DNA of 64,000 nucleotides from Streptomyces sp. NBC_00344 (GCF_036088315.1 NZ_CP107996.1:992001-1056000), one strand, 5' to 3'. Positions 54,719 through 63,685 are shown, numbered from the stretch's first letter. A program made the numbers and translations. The notes: generated from the letters alone by a model not told the origin.

Positions 54719-56038
54719 TCATTTTGTGAGCCCGGTTACCCGTAGTGCACGCGAGACATCGCGTTCATGGGCCGGGGAGGCCGTCGCAGCAGCTGCGAGC
54801 AGCCGGGGCACCAGAGTGCGCGGATCACGCTCTGCGATCATGACCGACTCCTCCGGCGGGTGCGCCCGCACGAACGCGCCGAGCAGCGCCAGCGACTCGC
54901 TGTCACGGCCGGCGGCGCCGAGGGCGATGACCGCATCCGCGATCTCGGAGGCGGGACGGGCGGCGCCCTGACGCAGCATGTGCCCGCAGTCCTCGCCGAG
55001 GCCCGCCGCGGTGAGCGCGCCCGCGACCGCGGCCAGCCGCTCGGGAGGCAGTGACGCGGCCTCCCAGAGCAGAGTGGCCCAGTCGGCCTCGAGTCCCGCC
55101 CTCGACAGCTCGGCCGCCAGCACCGGCAGAGCGCCGGCCGGCAGAAGAGCGGCCTGGCAGAGCACGGCGTGCGCCTCGCCGCTGAGGCCATCAGCGCGCA
55201 GCCGGGACAGCCGGCCGACGACCTGAGTGGCGGCGCGCAGGGCGGCGGGGTCCGCGGTCTGCTGCCGCGTCGGCGGCCGCTCCCGGCCGGCCGCACGGGG
55301 CGCTCCGCGGAACCTGGCACCGCGTGGCTCCGCGACGGGTGCCTCGGGCGGCGACGGCAGGGCCGCCGCCGTGCTGCCCTCGTCGTCGAGCCCGGCGAAC
55401 CTGGCGCCGCGCGGGCGGTGCCGGGGCGGGTCCGGCTCGGCTCCGGCCACGGGCTCCGCGGGGGCCGGAGCGGCCGTCGCACCTGCACCACGCTCGCCCG
55501 GCCCCCGGGACGCAGCCGGCCTGGGGCCCTGGCCGACGGCCGGCACTGCCGTAAGGCGCTCGCGCAGCTCCGCGCACCGGGCGGCGGCCCGCCGGCCGTC
55601 GTCGCGCACCCATGCCAGTTCGGCGCCGAGCCGCTGCGCCTCGGCGTCGTCCGCCACCCGCAGCCGGTGCTCCAGTTCCCGTTCGCGCCGCGACGCACGA
55701 GCCTGCTCGCCGAGCATCAGCGCCAGCCGTTCGCGCACTGCTTCCGATCCGCCGGGGCTCCGGTCATGTGCGGCAGCCGAGGCCGCGTAGAGCCCCCCGG
55801 CCCGTTCCGCCGCTCGCCGGGCGGTCTCCTCCCCCCGGAGCGCCGCGAGATCCTGGAGCAGCGAATCGACCACGTCCCAGGGCGGGATCTCGCTGCCGTC
55901 GAGACAGGCCCGCATCCCCTCGGGATCACGCCGCCAGAACACGCCGCACCAGCCGTCGGCCGGATCGAGCACGGCCGTCAGGTCTCGCAGATACCGTGCG
56001 AACGCATCGGCTTCCGCCGGGAGTTGGCTCACCGTCAT
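54719..56038 (-). CDS. uncharacterised protein with RGARF repeats
   Basis: Protein of 439 residues, not recognised. N-terminal helical domain (about 1-165; long coiled-coil-prone stretch EQARASRRERELEHRLRVAD), a Pro/Ala/Glu-rich linker (about 170-275) holding HRPRGARFAGLDDEG and AEPRGARFRGAPR, and a C-terminal Ala/Leu helical array (about 280-430; AALRAATQVVGRLSRLRADG, then AALLPAGALPVLAAELSRAG) of HEAT/TPR-like periodicity. No signal peptide or membrane segment; likely a cytoplasmic scaffold or regulator. ATG at 56038. Confidence 0.65.
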   Translation of the reverse strand: MTVSQLPAEADAFARYLRDLTAVLDPADGWCGVFWRRDPEGMRACLDGSEIPPWDVVDSLLQDLAALRGEETARRAAERAGGLYAASAAAHDRSPGGSEAVRERLALMLGEQARASRRERELEHRLRVADDAEAQRLGAELAWVRDDGRRAAARCAELRERLTAVPAVGQGPRPAASRGPGERGAGATAAPAPAEPVAGAEPDPPRHRPRGARFAGLDDEGSTAAALPSPPEAPVAEPRGARFRGAPRAAGRERPPTRQQTADPAALRAATQVVGRLSRLRADGLSGEAHAVLCQAALLPAGALPVLAAELSRAGLEADWATLLWEAASLPPERLAAVAGALTAAGLGEDCGHMLRQGAARPASEIADAVIALGAAGRDSESLALLGAFVRAHPPEESVMIAERDPRTLVPRLLAAAATASPAHERDVSRALRVTGLTK

Positions 56039-56116
56039 GGCGGGCCATTCGACCGCAGCAGTGTTACGGCGGCGCTACGGGACGGTTTTCGGCGATGACC
56101 CGTCGTGTCCGGGTGC

Positions 56117-56150
56117 GGCGCGGCCCGGCTCCGGTACGGCCGGCCGCGCC
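56117..56150 (-). terminator. hairpin after secreted ggt
   Basis: GGCGCGGCC and GGCCGCGCC form a perfect 9-base stem with a 16-base loop, 7 bases after the stop of the minus-strand gamma-glutamyltransferase gene. No T-tract. Confidence 0.45.
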
Positions 56151-56156
56151 TTCACG

Positions 56157-57992
56157 TCAGGGCCGCCCGGCCGGATGCACCACCATCGCGGACCCTCCGC
56201 CTCTGCGTACCGGCTCGGCGGCCGCCAGCCAGCGGCCGTCCGGCAGCCGTTGCACTCCGGTGGCCGCACCGATCTCCGGGTTCAGCTTGAACGAGTGACC
56301 GAGCGACTCCAGCCGGCTGCGCAGCGGACTGTCGTAGAGGGCGGGCTCCAGCTCAGTGGTCGCGGCGTTGCGCTGGCTGGCACGCGGCGCCGCGATGGCG
56401 TCCACCAGAGGCAGTCCCCGGTCGAGATGGCCGATCAGCGTCTGAAGAACCGTGGTGATGATGGTCGCGCCGCCCGGGGAGCCGAGTGCCAGAGCCGGCT
56501 TCCCACCGTCGAGCACGATGGTCGGCGAGATCGAGGAGCGCGGACGCTTGGCCGGGCCGGGCAGATTCGGATCGTGCACGGCCGGGTCCGCCGGAGTGAA
56601 CGAGAAGTCGGTCAGCTCGTTGTTGAGCAGGAATCCGCGCCCGGGCACGGCCATCCCGCTGCCCCCGGTCTGTTCGATGGTGAGGGTGTACGCGACGACG
56701 TTGCCCCACTTGTCCGCCACCGTGAGATGGGTGGTGTTCTCCCCCTCGTAGGTGGTGGGTGCCGCCGTGCCGCCGGCCGCGCACGCCGCGGGGTGGCGGG
56801 GGTCGCCCGGCGCGAGCGGGCTGGTGAGTACCGCGTCGTCCTTGATGAGGCAGGCGCGGGAGTCCGCGAAGCGCTGGGAGAGCAGTTCCCTGGTCGGTAC
56901 CGACTCGAAGGCCGGGTCGCCGACCCACCGGCCCCTGTCGGCGAAGGCGACCCGGCTCGCTTCGATGTAGTGGTGCAGGTACTGCTCCTGGGTCGCCTTC
57001 GAAAGGTCGGTGCGCTCCAGGATGTTGAGCGCCTCTCCCACGGTCGTGCCGCCGGACGAGGACGGCGCCATGCCGTACACATCGAGACCCCGGTAGGAGA
57101 CCTTCGTCGGCTCGCGGTGCAGTGCCCGGTACGACCGCAGGTCGTCCGCCGTCAGGTCACCGGGGCGGGCGTCTCGGGTGGAACCCGGAGCGAGGTCGGG
57201 ATGGCGCACCGTGCGGACGACGTCGCGTCCGAGGGCGCCGTGGTACAGATCGCCGATACCCTGACGGCCCAACTCCCGGTAAGTACGGGCCAGATCGGGG
57301 TTCTTCAGGGTCGATCCCACAGTGGGCGGCTGCCCGCCCGGCAGGAAGAGCTTCGCGGTGGCGGGGAAATCGGCGAACCGCGCCGCGTTGTCCTGGGTCT
57401 GGCCGCGGAACGTCGGGTCGACGGTAAACCCGTCGTTCGCGATCCGCTCGGCCGGCTTCAGTACCGTCTTCAGCGGCTTGCTGCCCCAGGCGTCCAGCGC
57501 CGAGTCCCAGGTCGCCGCCGTTCCGGGGACGCCCACACTCAGCCCGCTGGTCACCGCGTCGGCGAAGGCCAGCGGCTTGCCGTTCTCCAGGAAGAGGGAG
57601 GAGTCGGCGGAGTGCGGGGCTGTTTCACGCCCGTCGATGGTCTGCACCCGGTGGGACCTGGCGTTGTAGTAGACGAAATAGCCGCCTCCGCCGATGCCCG
57701 CGGAGTAGGGCTCCGTGACACCGAGTGCCGCCGCCGTTGCGACCGCCGCGTCCACCGCGTTGCCACCGTTGCGGAGCACCTCGATGCCGGCGGCGGACGC
57801 GTCCGCGTCCACGCTCGACACCGCTCCCCCGTAGCCCACGGCGACCGGCGACTTCCCCGGCGGTGCGCCGGCTTCGGGATGCGGAGCGGTCGCTCCGAGC
57901 GACACCACGGCGACGGCGACGGCCAGGCACGAGAACTTCCGGGCGGCGCGTGTGGGGTGCCGGCGCCCTGCCCGGAGAGTTTGGGGATGCAT
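56157..57992 (-). CDS. ggt: secreted gamma-glutamyltransferase
   Basis: Protein of 611 residues. Signal peptide: Arg-rich N terminus, hydrophobic LAVAVAVVSLGATA, cleavage near residue 35-42. Large subunit with RNGGNAVDAAVATAAALGV and GIGGGGYFVYY; autocleavage/nucleophile Thr in ENTTHLTVADKWGN (about 419); LGSPGGATI and RSSISPTIV complete the active site. It cleaves or transfers gamma-glutamyl groups outside the cell, for example from glutathione. It is paralogous to the GGT at 37073, which lacks the signal peptide. ATG at 57992 after GGAGG. Confidence 0.93.
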   Translation of the reverse strand: MHPQTLRAGRRHPTRAARKFSCLAVAVAVVSLGATAPHPEAGAPPGKSPVAVGYGGAVSSVDADASAAGIEVLRNGGNAVDAAVATAAALGVTEPYSAGIGGGGYFVYYNARSHRVQTIDGRETAPHSADSSLFLENGKPLAFADAVTSGLSVGVPGTAATWDSALDAWGSKPLKTVLKPAERIANDGFTVDPTFRGQTQDNAARFADFPATAKLFLPGGQPPTVGSTLKNPDLARTYRELGRQGIGDLYHGALGRDVVRTVRHPDLAPGSTRDARPGDLTADDLRSYRALHREPTKVSYRGLDVYGMAPSSSGGTTVGEALNILERTDLSKATQEQYLHHYIEASRVAFADRGRWVGDPAFESVPTRELLSQRFADSRACLIKDDAVLTSPLAPGDPRHPAACAAGGTAAPTTYEGENTTHLTVADKWGNVVAYTLTIEQTGGSGMAVPGRGFLLNNELTDFSFTPADPAVHDPNLPGPAKRPRSSISPTIVLDGGKPALALGSPGGATIITTVLQTLIGHLDRGLPLVDAIAAPRASQRNAATTELEPALYDSPLRSRLESLGHSFKLNPEIGAATGVQRLPDGRWLAAAEPVRRGGGSAMVVHPAGRP

Positions 57993-58107
57993 CCACGACC
58001 TCCAGAGGAGAGATGTAGGCGCAGCCTAGCCCGACCGCCGCACACCGGTCATGGACACGTCGATACCATGCCGCCCCAGATACCGTTCCTTCACAAGGTG
58101 GATCCCA

Positions 58108-58851
58108 GTGACCGACGATGTACGCAACATTCTGCTCGGCGTGATCGCTGCCGGAATCAGCGCCGCTCTGGGCTGGCTCGCCCGTACGTATCTCTGGCGG
58201 CGCAGACTCCGCCGCAAGCAGGCCTTCTTCGGGCTGCCGGGGAATTCCGAGTGCCTGCTGGTCGTCAACCGTGAAGCGGGCGGTGACGGTGCGGTGGCCC
58301 GCAATGACGTGTTCGCACTGCTGGAGCTCTCCGCCCTGATCAAGGACTGCGGTGCGCACGCGCAGATCGTCGCGGCCGACACCGCGCAACAGGGCATAGG
58401 CGAGCGTACGGAGTTCTGCGTCGGCGGCCCGGCGTCCAACCGCCGGATGACCGCGCACCTCCAGTCGCTCCTTCCCGGTGTCGATGTCAACACCGACGTG
58501 GAACCCGGGCCCGATCGCGGCGCCCTCCGGATCGGCAGCGAGCGCTACCGCCTCGAGAGCGGCAGGGTGGCCCATGTCCTTCTGGCCCGCCTCACCACGG
58601 GATCCGGCGCGCGGCCGGTCTTCCTCTTCTGCGGCCAGCAGTCCATCACCAATCAGGCGGCGTCGCGCTATCTGGCCCGCAACCACGAGAAGCTGGCGCG
58701 CAAGCATGGCGACAAGTCCTTCTGCCTGCTGCTGAAGGTCATCAACTCACAGGCGTACGGGCCCGACGTGGTCGAGCTGATCGCGGATGTCACACGCGCC
58801 GCGCAGACCCCGGCTCCGGCTCCCCGTACGACGCACCGCGCGGACCACTGA
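58108..58851 (+). CDS. membrane-anchored protein of unknown function
   Basis: Protein of 247 residues. One N-terminal helix (NILLGVIAAGISAALGWLA), then a basic stretch (WRRRLRRKQ) and a soluble alpha/beta domain (SECLLVVNREAGGDGAVARNDVFALLELSALIKDC; RPVFLFCGQQSITNQAASRYLA). No known motif; the domain looks NAD/nucleotide-binding-like but this is only impression. The basic residues after the helix suggest the domain faces the cytoplasm. GTG start with AAGGTGG upstream. Its last 62 bases overlap the convergent PH-like gene. Confidence 0.68.
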   Translation: MTDDVRNILLGVIAAGISAALGWLARTYLWRRRLRRKQAFFGLPGNSECLLVVNREAGGDGAVARNDVFALLELSALIKDCGAHAQIVAADTAQQGIGERTEFCVGGPASNRRMTAHLQSLLPGVDVNTDVEPGPDRGALRIGSERYRLESGRVAHVLLARLTTGSGARPVFLFCGQQSITNQAASRYLARNHEKLARKHGDKSFCLLLKVINSQAYGPDVVELIADVTRAAQTPAPAPRTTHRADH

Positions 58852-59413
58852 CCGGCATGTCCGCCGGCGCGTGCTCCCTGACCGCCGCCAGCAGGCCGGC
58901 CGCGTCCAGCTCGAAGACCTGTTCTTCGATGCAGAGCCCCTGTGTTCCCTCGGCACGGCCGATGGCGGGCGCGATCCTGCGGTACATCGACCGCGGGCGG
59001 CAGAGCCGGGGCAGCGCCTGCGTCCCCTGCGTGAAGTCCACCACGACGTACGCGCTGGTGCGGCCGCCCGTGGTGACGGTCTCGTCGGCCACACGCGCGA
59101 GCGCGGACCAGGGCACGGTCCTGGCCGGCCAGGTCGGCAGCCGTACGGTCAGACCCTCGCCGCTCACCGTGAGCCGCAGCGGGCGCACCAGGTAGCCGAC
59201 AAAGGTGACGGTGAAGAAGGCGAGGAAGATCCCCGCTATCACCATCAGGGTGCCGCCCACCGCTCCGTACGCGCCGTCGACGACCGGCGGTATCGCCAGC
59301 ACCCAGGCGACCAGCACCACCACGGCCGCGACCGGGACCCACTGCAGCTTCCCCCTGAGCCGCAAGGTCATGTCCGTCCGCGCGGACTCTGCTCCGCTCT
59401 CTGAATTCGTCAC
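58790..59413 (-). CDS. PH-domain-like membrane protein
   Basis: Protein of 207 residues with two adjacent helices (about 24-42 VPVAAVVVLVAWVLAI and 50-75 GAVGGTLMVIAGIFLAFFTVTFVGY) and a bPH2-like beta domain (RLTVSGEGLTVRLPTWPARTVPWSALARVADE). Typical small Streptomyces membrane protein; function unknown. Start GTG at 59413 or ATG of MTLRLRGK 42 bases later. The 3' end overlaps the previous convergent gene by 62 bases. Confidence 0.7.
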   Translation of the reverse strand: MTNSESGAESARTDMTLRLRGKLQWVPVAAVVVLVAWVLAIPPVVDGAYGAVGGTLMVIAGIFLAFFTVTFVGYLVRPLRLTVSGEGLTVRLPTWPARTVPWSALARVADETVTTGGRTSAYVVVDFTQGTQALPRLCRPRSMYRRIAPAIGRAEGTQGLCIEEQVFELDAAGLLAAVREHAPADMPVSGPRGASYGEPEPGSARRV

Positions 59414-59517
59414 ACCGAGAGCTTGGAACCTCCGACGCGATTGCGCCAGAGGCCGCACTGAATTGCGGGCAGCGGGGCAGGCCTGGCCAGGCCTCATTGA
59501 CGCCATGTCCAACAATC

Positions 59518-59574
59518 GTTACCCGCGCGTAACTTACTGACCAGTTACCAGAGGTAAACGCAGACGGTTAGCTA
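59518..59574 (+). promoter_or_regulatory. clustered GTTAC/GTAAC repeats and promoter
   Basis: GTTAC (59518), GTAAC (59529), GTTAC (59544) and TAAAC (59555): two pairs, each with 6-base spacer, like GlnR a/b half-sites (GTnAC-n6-GAAAC). TTACTGACCAGTTAC (59534-59548) also contains ACTG-AC-CAGT, a TetR-style palindrome. A possible -35 TTACCA (59545) and -10 TAGCTA (59569) with 18-base spacing fall on its edge. It precedes the secreted hydrolase gene by 40-95 bases. Confidence 0.45.
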
Positions 59575-59613
59575 CTCCTGACTCTGCAAGGGTGCAAGCG
59601 AGGAGAGCGATTC

Positions 59614-61212
59614 ATGGGACAGCCCCGTACGGCCACGGCCTCTGTGCTCACAGTGGCGGCACTTGTCGCGGGAGCGACTTTCGGCCTGGCACCCGCGGCC
59701 GGCGCCGCGCAGCCGGACCGGGCGGCACCTGCCGCACAGGCATCCGCCGGGCCGGAGTTCCACGACATACCGGGCTCCGGTGGCATCACGCTCAAGGGCA
59801 ATGTCTTCGCCCCGGCCGGGGCCACGGCGCGGAGCGCGGCGAAGTACCCGCTGATCGTCCTCCCGGCCAGCTGGGCGATACCGCAGATCGAGTACCTGGC
59901 CCAGGCGAAGAAGCTGGCCGACGCGGGCTATGTGGTCGTCAGTTACACCGCGCGGGGTTTCTGGGGCTCGGGGGGCCGCATCGAGACCGCCGGGCCGCCG
60001 GACATCGCCGACGTCTCGTCCGTCATCGACTGGGCGCTCGCCCACACGGCGGCCGATCCCCGGCGGATCGGCGTGGGCGGCGTCTCGTACGGGGCGGGCA
60101 TCAGCCTCCTCGCCGCAGGTCACGACAAGCGGATCAAGGCAGTGGTGGCGATGAGCGGCTGGGCCGACCTCATCGACTCGATCTACAGCGGGCGTACCGA
60201 GCACCGCCAGGCCGCCGCTCTGCTCGGGGGCCTGGGTGAGATCACCGGGCGTCCCAGTGCGGAACTGAGCCGGACGCTCAAAGCGTTCCTCGGCTCGGAT
60301 CTGTCCAAGGAGCAGGAGATGATCGCCTGGGGGAAGAAGCGCTCCCCGGCCGCGTATCTCGACCGGATCAACAAGAACGGCCCGGCCGTCATGATGGGCA
60401 ACGCCTGGGGCGACACCATCTTCCCGCCCAACAGCTATGCGAAGTTCTTCGACCGGCTGACCGGTCCCAAGCGGCTCGAACTCCGCCCGGGCGACCATGC
60501 CACGGCCGAGGCCACCGGCCTGCTCGGTCTGCCCAACGACACCTGGACCGACGCGCACCGCTGGTTCGACCACTATCTCAAGGGGGATGCCAACGGCATC
60601 GATCACGAACAGCCCGTGCAGCTCGCATCGCGTACCGGCGGCGGCTACGAGGGCTACCCGAGCTGGGCCGCCGTGCCGAACAGCAAGGAAAGGCTCTCGC
60701 TCGACGGCACGAAAGAGATCCTCACGAATGTGGACTCGGGCGCGGACGGCGGCATCTCGATCCTCACCAACGCCCTGGACCAGTTCCTCAGGATCCCGCC
60801 GCTGGCGTCGATCCCGCTGCTCCCGCGCGCCTGGGCAGCGGTCTGGCAGGACGGTCGCCATCATGCCGAGCAGCACATCCGCGGTACGGCCACCCTGCAC
60901 ACCACCCTCACCAGTACCAAGGAGAGCGGCACCCTCGTCGCGTATCTCTACGACGTGGGCCCGCTCGGCCTCGGCAAGCTGGTCAGCAATGCGCCGTACA
61001 CCTTCCACGGACAAACGCCGGGCAGGCCGTTCCCCGTGGACCTGGATCTGTTCTCCACTGCGTACGACGTGCCGGCGGGCCACCATCTGGCCCTGGTGAC
61101 CGACACTGTCGACCCGCTGTACATCGAGCACAACCCGACCGGCGCGCAGCTGACCTTCTCCTCACCCGAGTCCGACCCGTCGTATCTGTCGGTCCCGCTG
61201 CGCGAGAAGTGA
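59614..61212 (+). CDS. secreted S15/CocE-like alpha/beta hydrolase
   Basis: Protein of 532 residues. Signal peptide (about 1-32, AGATFGLAPAAGAAQ). Alpha/beta core with nucleophile GVSYGAG, catalytic Asp/His in MMGNAWGDTIFPPN and RPGDHATAE; a C-terminal jelly-roll as in X-Pro dipeptidyl peptidases and cocaine esterase (VTDTVDPLYIE). It hydrolyses peptide or ester bonds outside the cell. ATG at 59614 after GAGGAGAG. Confidence 0.87.
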   Translation: MGQPRTATASVLTVAALVAGATFGLAPAAGAAQPDRAAPAAQASAGPEFHDIPGSGGITLKGNVFAPAGATARSAAKYPLIVLPASWAIPQIEYLAQAKKLADAGYVVVSYTARGFWGSGGRIETAGPPDIADVSSVIDWALAHTAADPRRIGVGGVSYGAGISLLAAGHDKRIKAVVAMSGWADLIDSIYSGRTEHRQAAALLGGLGEITGRPSAELSRTLKAFLGSDLSKEQEMIAWGKKRSPAAYLDRINKNGPAVMMGNAWGDTIFPPNSYAKFFDRLTGPKRLELRPGDHATAEATGLLGLPNDTWTDAHRWFDHYLKGDANGIDHEQPVQLASRTGGGYEGYPSWAAVPNSKERLSLDGTKEILTNVDSGADGGISILTNALDQFLRIPPLASIPLLPRAWAAVWQDGRHHAEQHIRGTATLHTTLTSTKESGTLVAYLYDVGPLGLGKLVSNAPYTFHGQTPGRPFPVDLDLFSTAYDVPAGHHLALVTDTVDPLYIEHNPTGAQLTFSSPESDPSYLSVPLREK

Positions 61213-61218
61213 TCACCG

Positions 61219-61270
61219 GCTGCTGCCGGGCGGGCATGGCCCTACGAGCTACTGCACACCCGGCAGCAGC
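61219..61270. terminator. long-loop hairpin between convergent genes
   Basis: GCTGCTGCCGGG (61219-61230) and CCCGGCAGCAGC (61259-61270) are perfect 12-base arms with a 28-base loop. The right arm lies within the 3' end of gluD. No T-tract. Confidence 0.35.
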
Positions 61271-62118
61271 GTCCCTGGTTCGGCCGGACCCACTTCCACG
61301 GCCTCGGTCTTGGGATTGCGCCTCTGTCTTCCGGACACCCAGGTGGCGAACCAGGAAAGCAGTATGCACATCCCGATGTAGATCGGAGAGATCACCATCA
61401 CCACGGGGATGAACGGCAAATCGTAGTCGAGATTCGACGCGATGAGCTTGCCTGCATGGAGGAACTCCTCATAGGTGATGAGATAGCCGAGCGATGTGTC
61501 CTTCAGCGCGACAACCAGCTGGCTGATGATGGTCGGCAGCATCGCGCGTAACGCCTGGGGCACCAGGACGTACGACATGACCTGCGTCTTGCGCATCCCG
61601 AGCGCGTACGCCGCCTCCCGCTGCCCGCGCTCCACGTTGCCGACTCCGGTGCGGAACACCTCTGCGAGCACCGAACCGTTGTAGAGCGTCAGTCCGGCGA
61701 CCAGGGCCGGCAACGGCTGGACCTTGAGCGCGACGAAGACGAAGAAAATCATCACGAGCACCGGCATGGCGCGGAAGAACTCGACCAGCAGGGTGGCGGT
61801 CCAGCGCAGCGGGCGGTGCACCGAGAGCCGGCCCACGGCGAGTACCGCCCCGAACAGCAGGGACAGCACCGCCGCGCAGGCGAACGCCTTGAGCGTGTTG
61901 CCCAGGCCCCGCAGCAGCAGCTCCTGAATGCCCTTGTACTCGAAGGGCGTCCACTTCCGGCTGGTGAACTGGCCGGTGTCGAAGAGCAGATAGACGATCC
62001 AGCCGACCAGGGCCAGGATCAGGGCGGTCGAGATCAGTCCGTAGGCGAAGTGCCGCTTACGGGTGAGCGGCCCCGGGATGTCGTACAGCGCCGTGGCGGA
62101 GTGCGGGGAAAGGGTCAT
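61249..62118 (-). CDS. gluD: glutamate ABC transporter permease GluD
   Basis: Protein of 289 residues. HisM/GlnP-type permease: GLGNTLKAFACAAVLSLLFG, EFFRAMPVLVMIFF, and the EAA region REAAYALGMRKTQVMSYVLVPQALR. An N-terminal extra helix and longer loops are typical of GluD. ATG start overlaps? gluC's stop is 62115 and this start is 62118, a 4-base overlap. Last gene of gluABCD. Confidence 0.93.
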   Translation of the reverse strand: MTLSPHSATALYDIPGPLTRKRHFAYGLISTALILALVGWIVYLLFDTGQFTSRKWTPFEYKGIQELLLRGLGNTLKAFACAAVLSLLFGAVLAVGRLSVHRPLRWTATLLVEFFRAMPVLVMIFFVFVALKVQPLPALVAGLTLYNGSVLAEVFRTGVGNVERGQREAAYALGMRKTQVMSYVLVPQALRAMLPTIISQLVVALKDTSLGYLITYEEFLHAGKLIASNLDYDLPFIPVVMVISPIYIGMCILLSWFATWVSGRQRRNPKTEAVEVGPAEPGTLLPGVQ

Positions 62119-62759
62119 CGGGCGACTCCCAGACGTTTTTCCAGCACGGCGAAGAGCCCGCTGATCGCCAGCGTGATGATCAGATACCCGACGGCGATCC
62201 AGAAGAAGGACCAGACGATGCTGTAGCCCCGCTCGTTGAGGACCTTGTAAGTGCCGAGCAGTTCCGTGACACTGAACGCTCCGGCGATAGCGGAGTTCTT
62301 GGCCAGGGCGATCAGCGTCGAACCGACGGGCGGGATGACCGAGCGGAAGGCCTGCGGCAGCACCACGGTGCTCAGCGTCTGACCGAACGTCATCCCCAGA
62401 CTGCGCGCGGCCTCTCCCTGGCCGGTGGGCACGGTGTTGATGCCCGACCGCAGCGCCTCACAGATGAACGCCGATGTGTAGCAGCCCAGGGCGAGCACCG
62501 CGAAGACCTCGAAGGGCAGCACCAGCCCGAAGCGGGGCAGTCCGAGCAGTACCGCGAAGAAGAGCAGGGTCAGCGGCGTGTTGCGGAGCACGGTCACCCA
62601 GGCCGTGCCGAGCGCCCGCAGCGACCGGACCGGAGCGACCCGGAACGAAGCCATCACGAACCCCAGCAGCAGCGCCAGGACCGAGGCGTAGACGGTGAGT
62701 TCCACGGTGCCGAGAAAGCCCTTGCCGTAGAGCGAGAAGTTCTGGGTGAGTACGTCCAT
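62115..62759 (-). CDS. gluC: glutamate ABC transporter permease GluC
   Basis: Protein of 214 residues, same family: GFLGTVELTVYASVLALLLG, VLRNTPLTLLFFAV, GQGEAARSLGMTFGQTLSTVVLPQAFR. It pairs with GluD for the membrane channel. ATG at 62759, 14 bases after gluB. Confidence 0.93.
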   Translation of the reverse strand: MDVLTQNFSLYGKGFLGTVELTVYASVLALLLGFVMASFRVAPVRSLRALGTAWVTVLRNTPLTLLFFAVLLGLPRFGLVLPFEVFAVLALGCYTSAFICEALRSGINTVPTGQGEAARSLGMTFGQTLSTVVLPQAFRSVIPPVGSTLIALAKNSAIAGAFSVTELLGTYKVLNERGYSIVWSFFWIAVGYLIITLAISGLFAVLEKRLGVAR

Positions 62760-62773
62760 GGAGGCCGGTCCCC

Positions 62774-63685
62774 TCAGGTTGCCGGGTAGCGGTCGATGGG
62801 CGGCGGCGCTGGCGCCGGCGCCCCCGAGAGGCCCAGCGTGACGTCGTACGCCTTCTTCCAGTCGCCGTTCTTCTCGCGCGCCTCCAGCGCGTCGTTGAGC
62901 GCCGATCGAAGCGCGTTGTCACCGCGCGGGACGCCGATTCCGTACGGCTCCTCGGAGAACGGCTTGCCGACGACCTTCAGTTCGTCGGGAACCTTCGCCG
63001 CGAAGCCCAGCAGGATCGCGTCGTCGGTGCTGACGGCGTCGACCTGATAGGTCAGCAGGTTGTCGACACAGATCGAGTAGGTGTCGTAGGAGACCAGCTT
63101 CGCCTCCGGATAGTCGGCAGCGATGCGCTGGTACGGCGTCGACCCGGCGGCCGAGCACACCGTCCTGCCCGCCAGGTCCTGGGGACCATGGATGTCGTGC
63201 TCGTCGGTGCGTACCAGCAGCCCCTGACCGGCCAGGTAGTAGGGGCCGGCGAAGCCCACGAGCTTCTTGCGCAGGTCGTTGATCGTGTAGGTGCCGACGT
63301 AGTAGTCGATCTGGCCGTTCTGCAGCGCGGTCTCCCGGTTGGCCGACGCGATCGTCCGGAAACGGATCGTGCTCGGATCGAAGCCGAGGGACGCGGCCAT
63401 CATCCTGGCGATCTCGATGTCGAAACCGGAGTAGAGACCGGTGGCCGGGTCCTTCTCACCGAGATAGGGCTGGTCCTCCTTGGCGCCGACCACCAGATGG
63501 CCGCGCCGGTGCGCCGTGCGCCAGGTGCTCGAACCGGGCAGCCTGAAGCCGGTGACGACGTTGTAGTGCGGCAGTTGACCGGCCTTTGGCCCGTTGACGG
63601 GCGGGCTGCCGTCCTTGCCGCAGCCTGCGGCGAGCATGCCGAGCAGGAGGATCAGGACTGCGGCCGGAGCCTTTCTCGTACGCAA
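62774..63685 (-). CDS. gluB: glutamate-binding lipoprotein GluB
   Basis: Protein of 303 residues from the TTG at 63685, which has GGGAGG at 7 bases; lipobox LAAGC (Cys22). A TTG at 63703 overlaps gluA's stop (TTGA) but has no ribosome site. Type-2 periplasmic-binding fold (SBP_bac_3): HLVVGAKEDQPYLGEKDPATG, DIEIARMMAASLGF, YYVGTYTINDLRK. It binds glutamate outside the membrane and feeds GluCD. Confidence 0.9.
   Translation of the reverse strand: MRTRKAPAAVLILLLGMLAAGCGKDGSPPVNGPKAGQLPHYNVVTGFRLPGSSTWRTAHRRGHLVVGAKEDQPYLGEKDPATGLYSGFDIEIARMMAASLGFDPSTIRFRTIASANRETALQNGQIDYYVGTYTINDLRKKLVGFAGPYYLAGQGLLVRTDEHDIHGPQDLAGRTVCSAAGSTPYQRIAADYPEAKLVSYDTYSICVDNLLTYQVDAVSTDDAILLGFAAKVPDELKVVGKPFSEEPYGIGVPRGDNALRSALNDALEAREKNGDWKKAYDVTLGLSGAPAPAPPPIDRYPAT

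Noticed and set aside
54694..54721. TGATCAC ... GTGATCA inverted repeat at the 3' end of the RGARF protein gene
   Set aside because: 14-base loop, AT-rich stem overlapping the stop codon and no T-tract; unconvincing as terminator.
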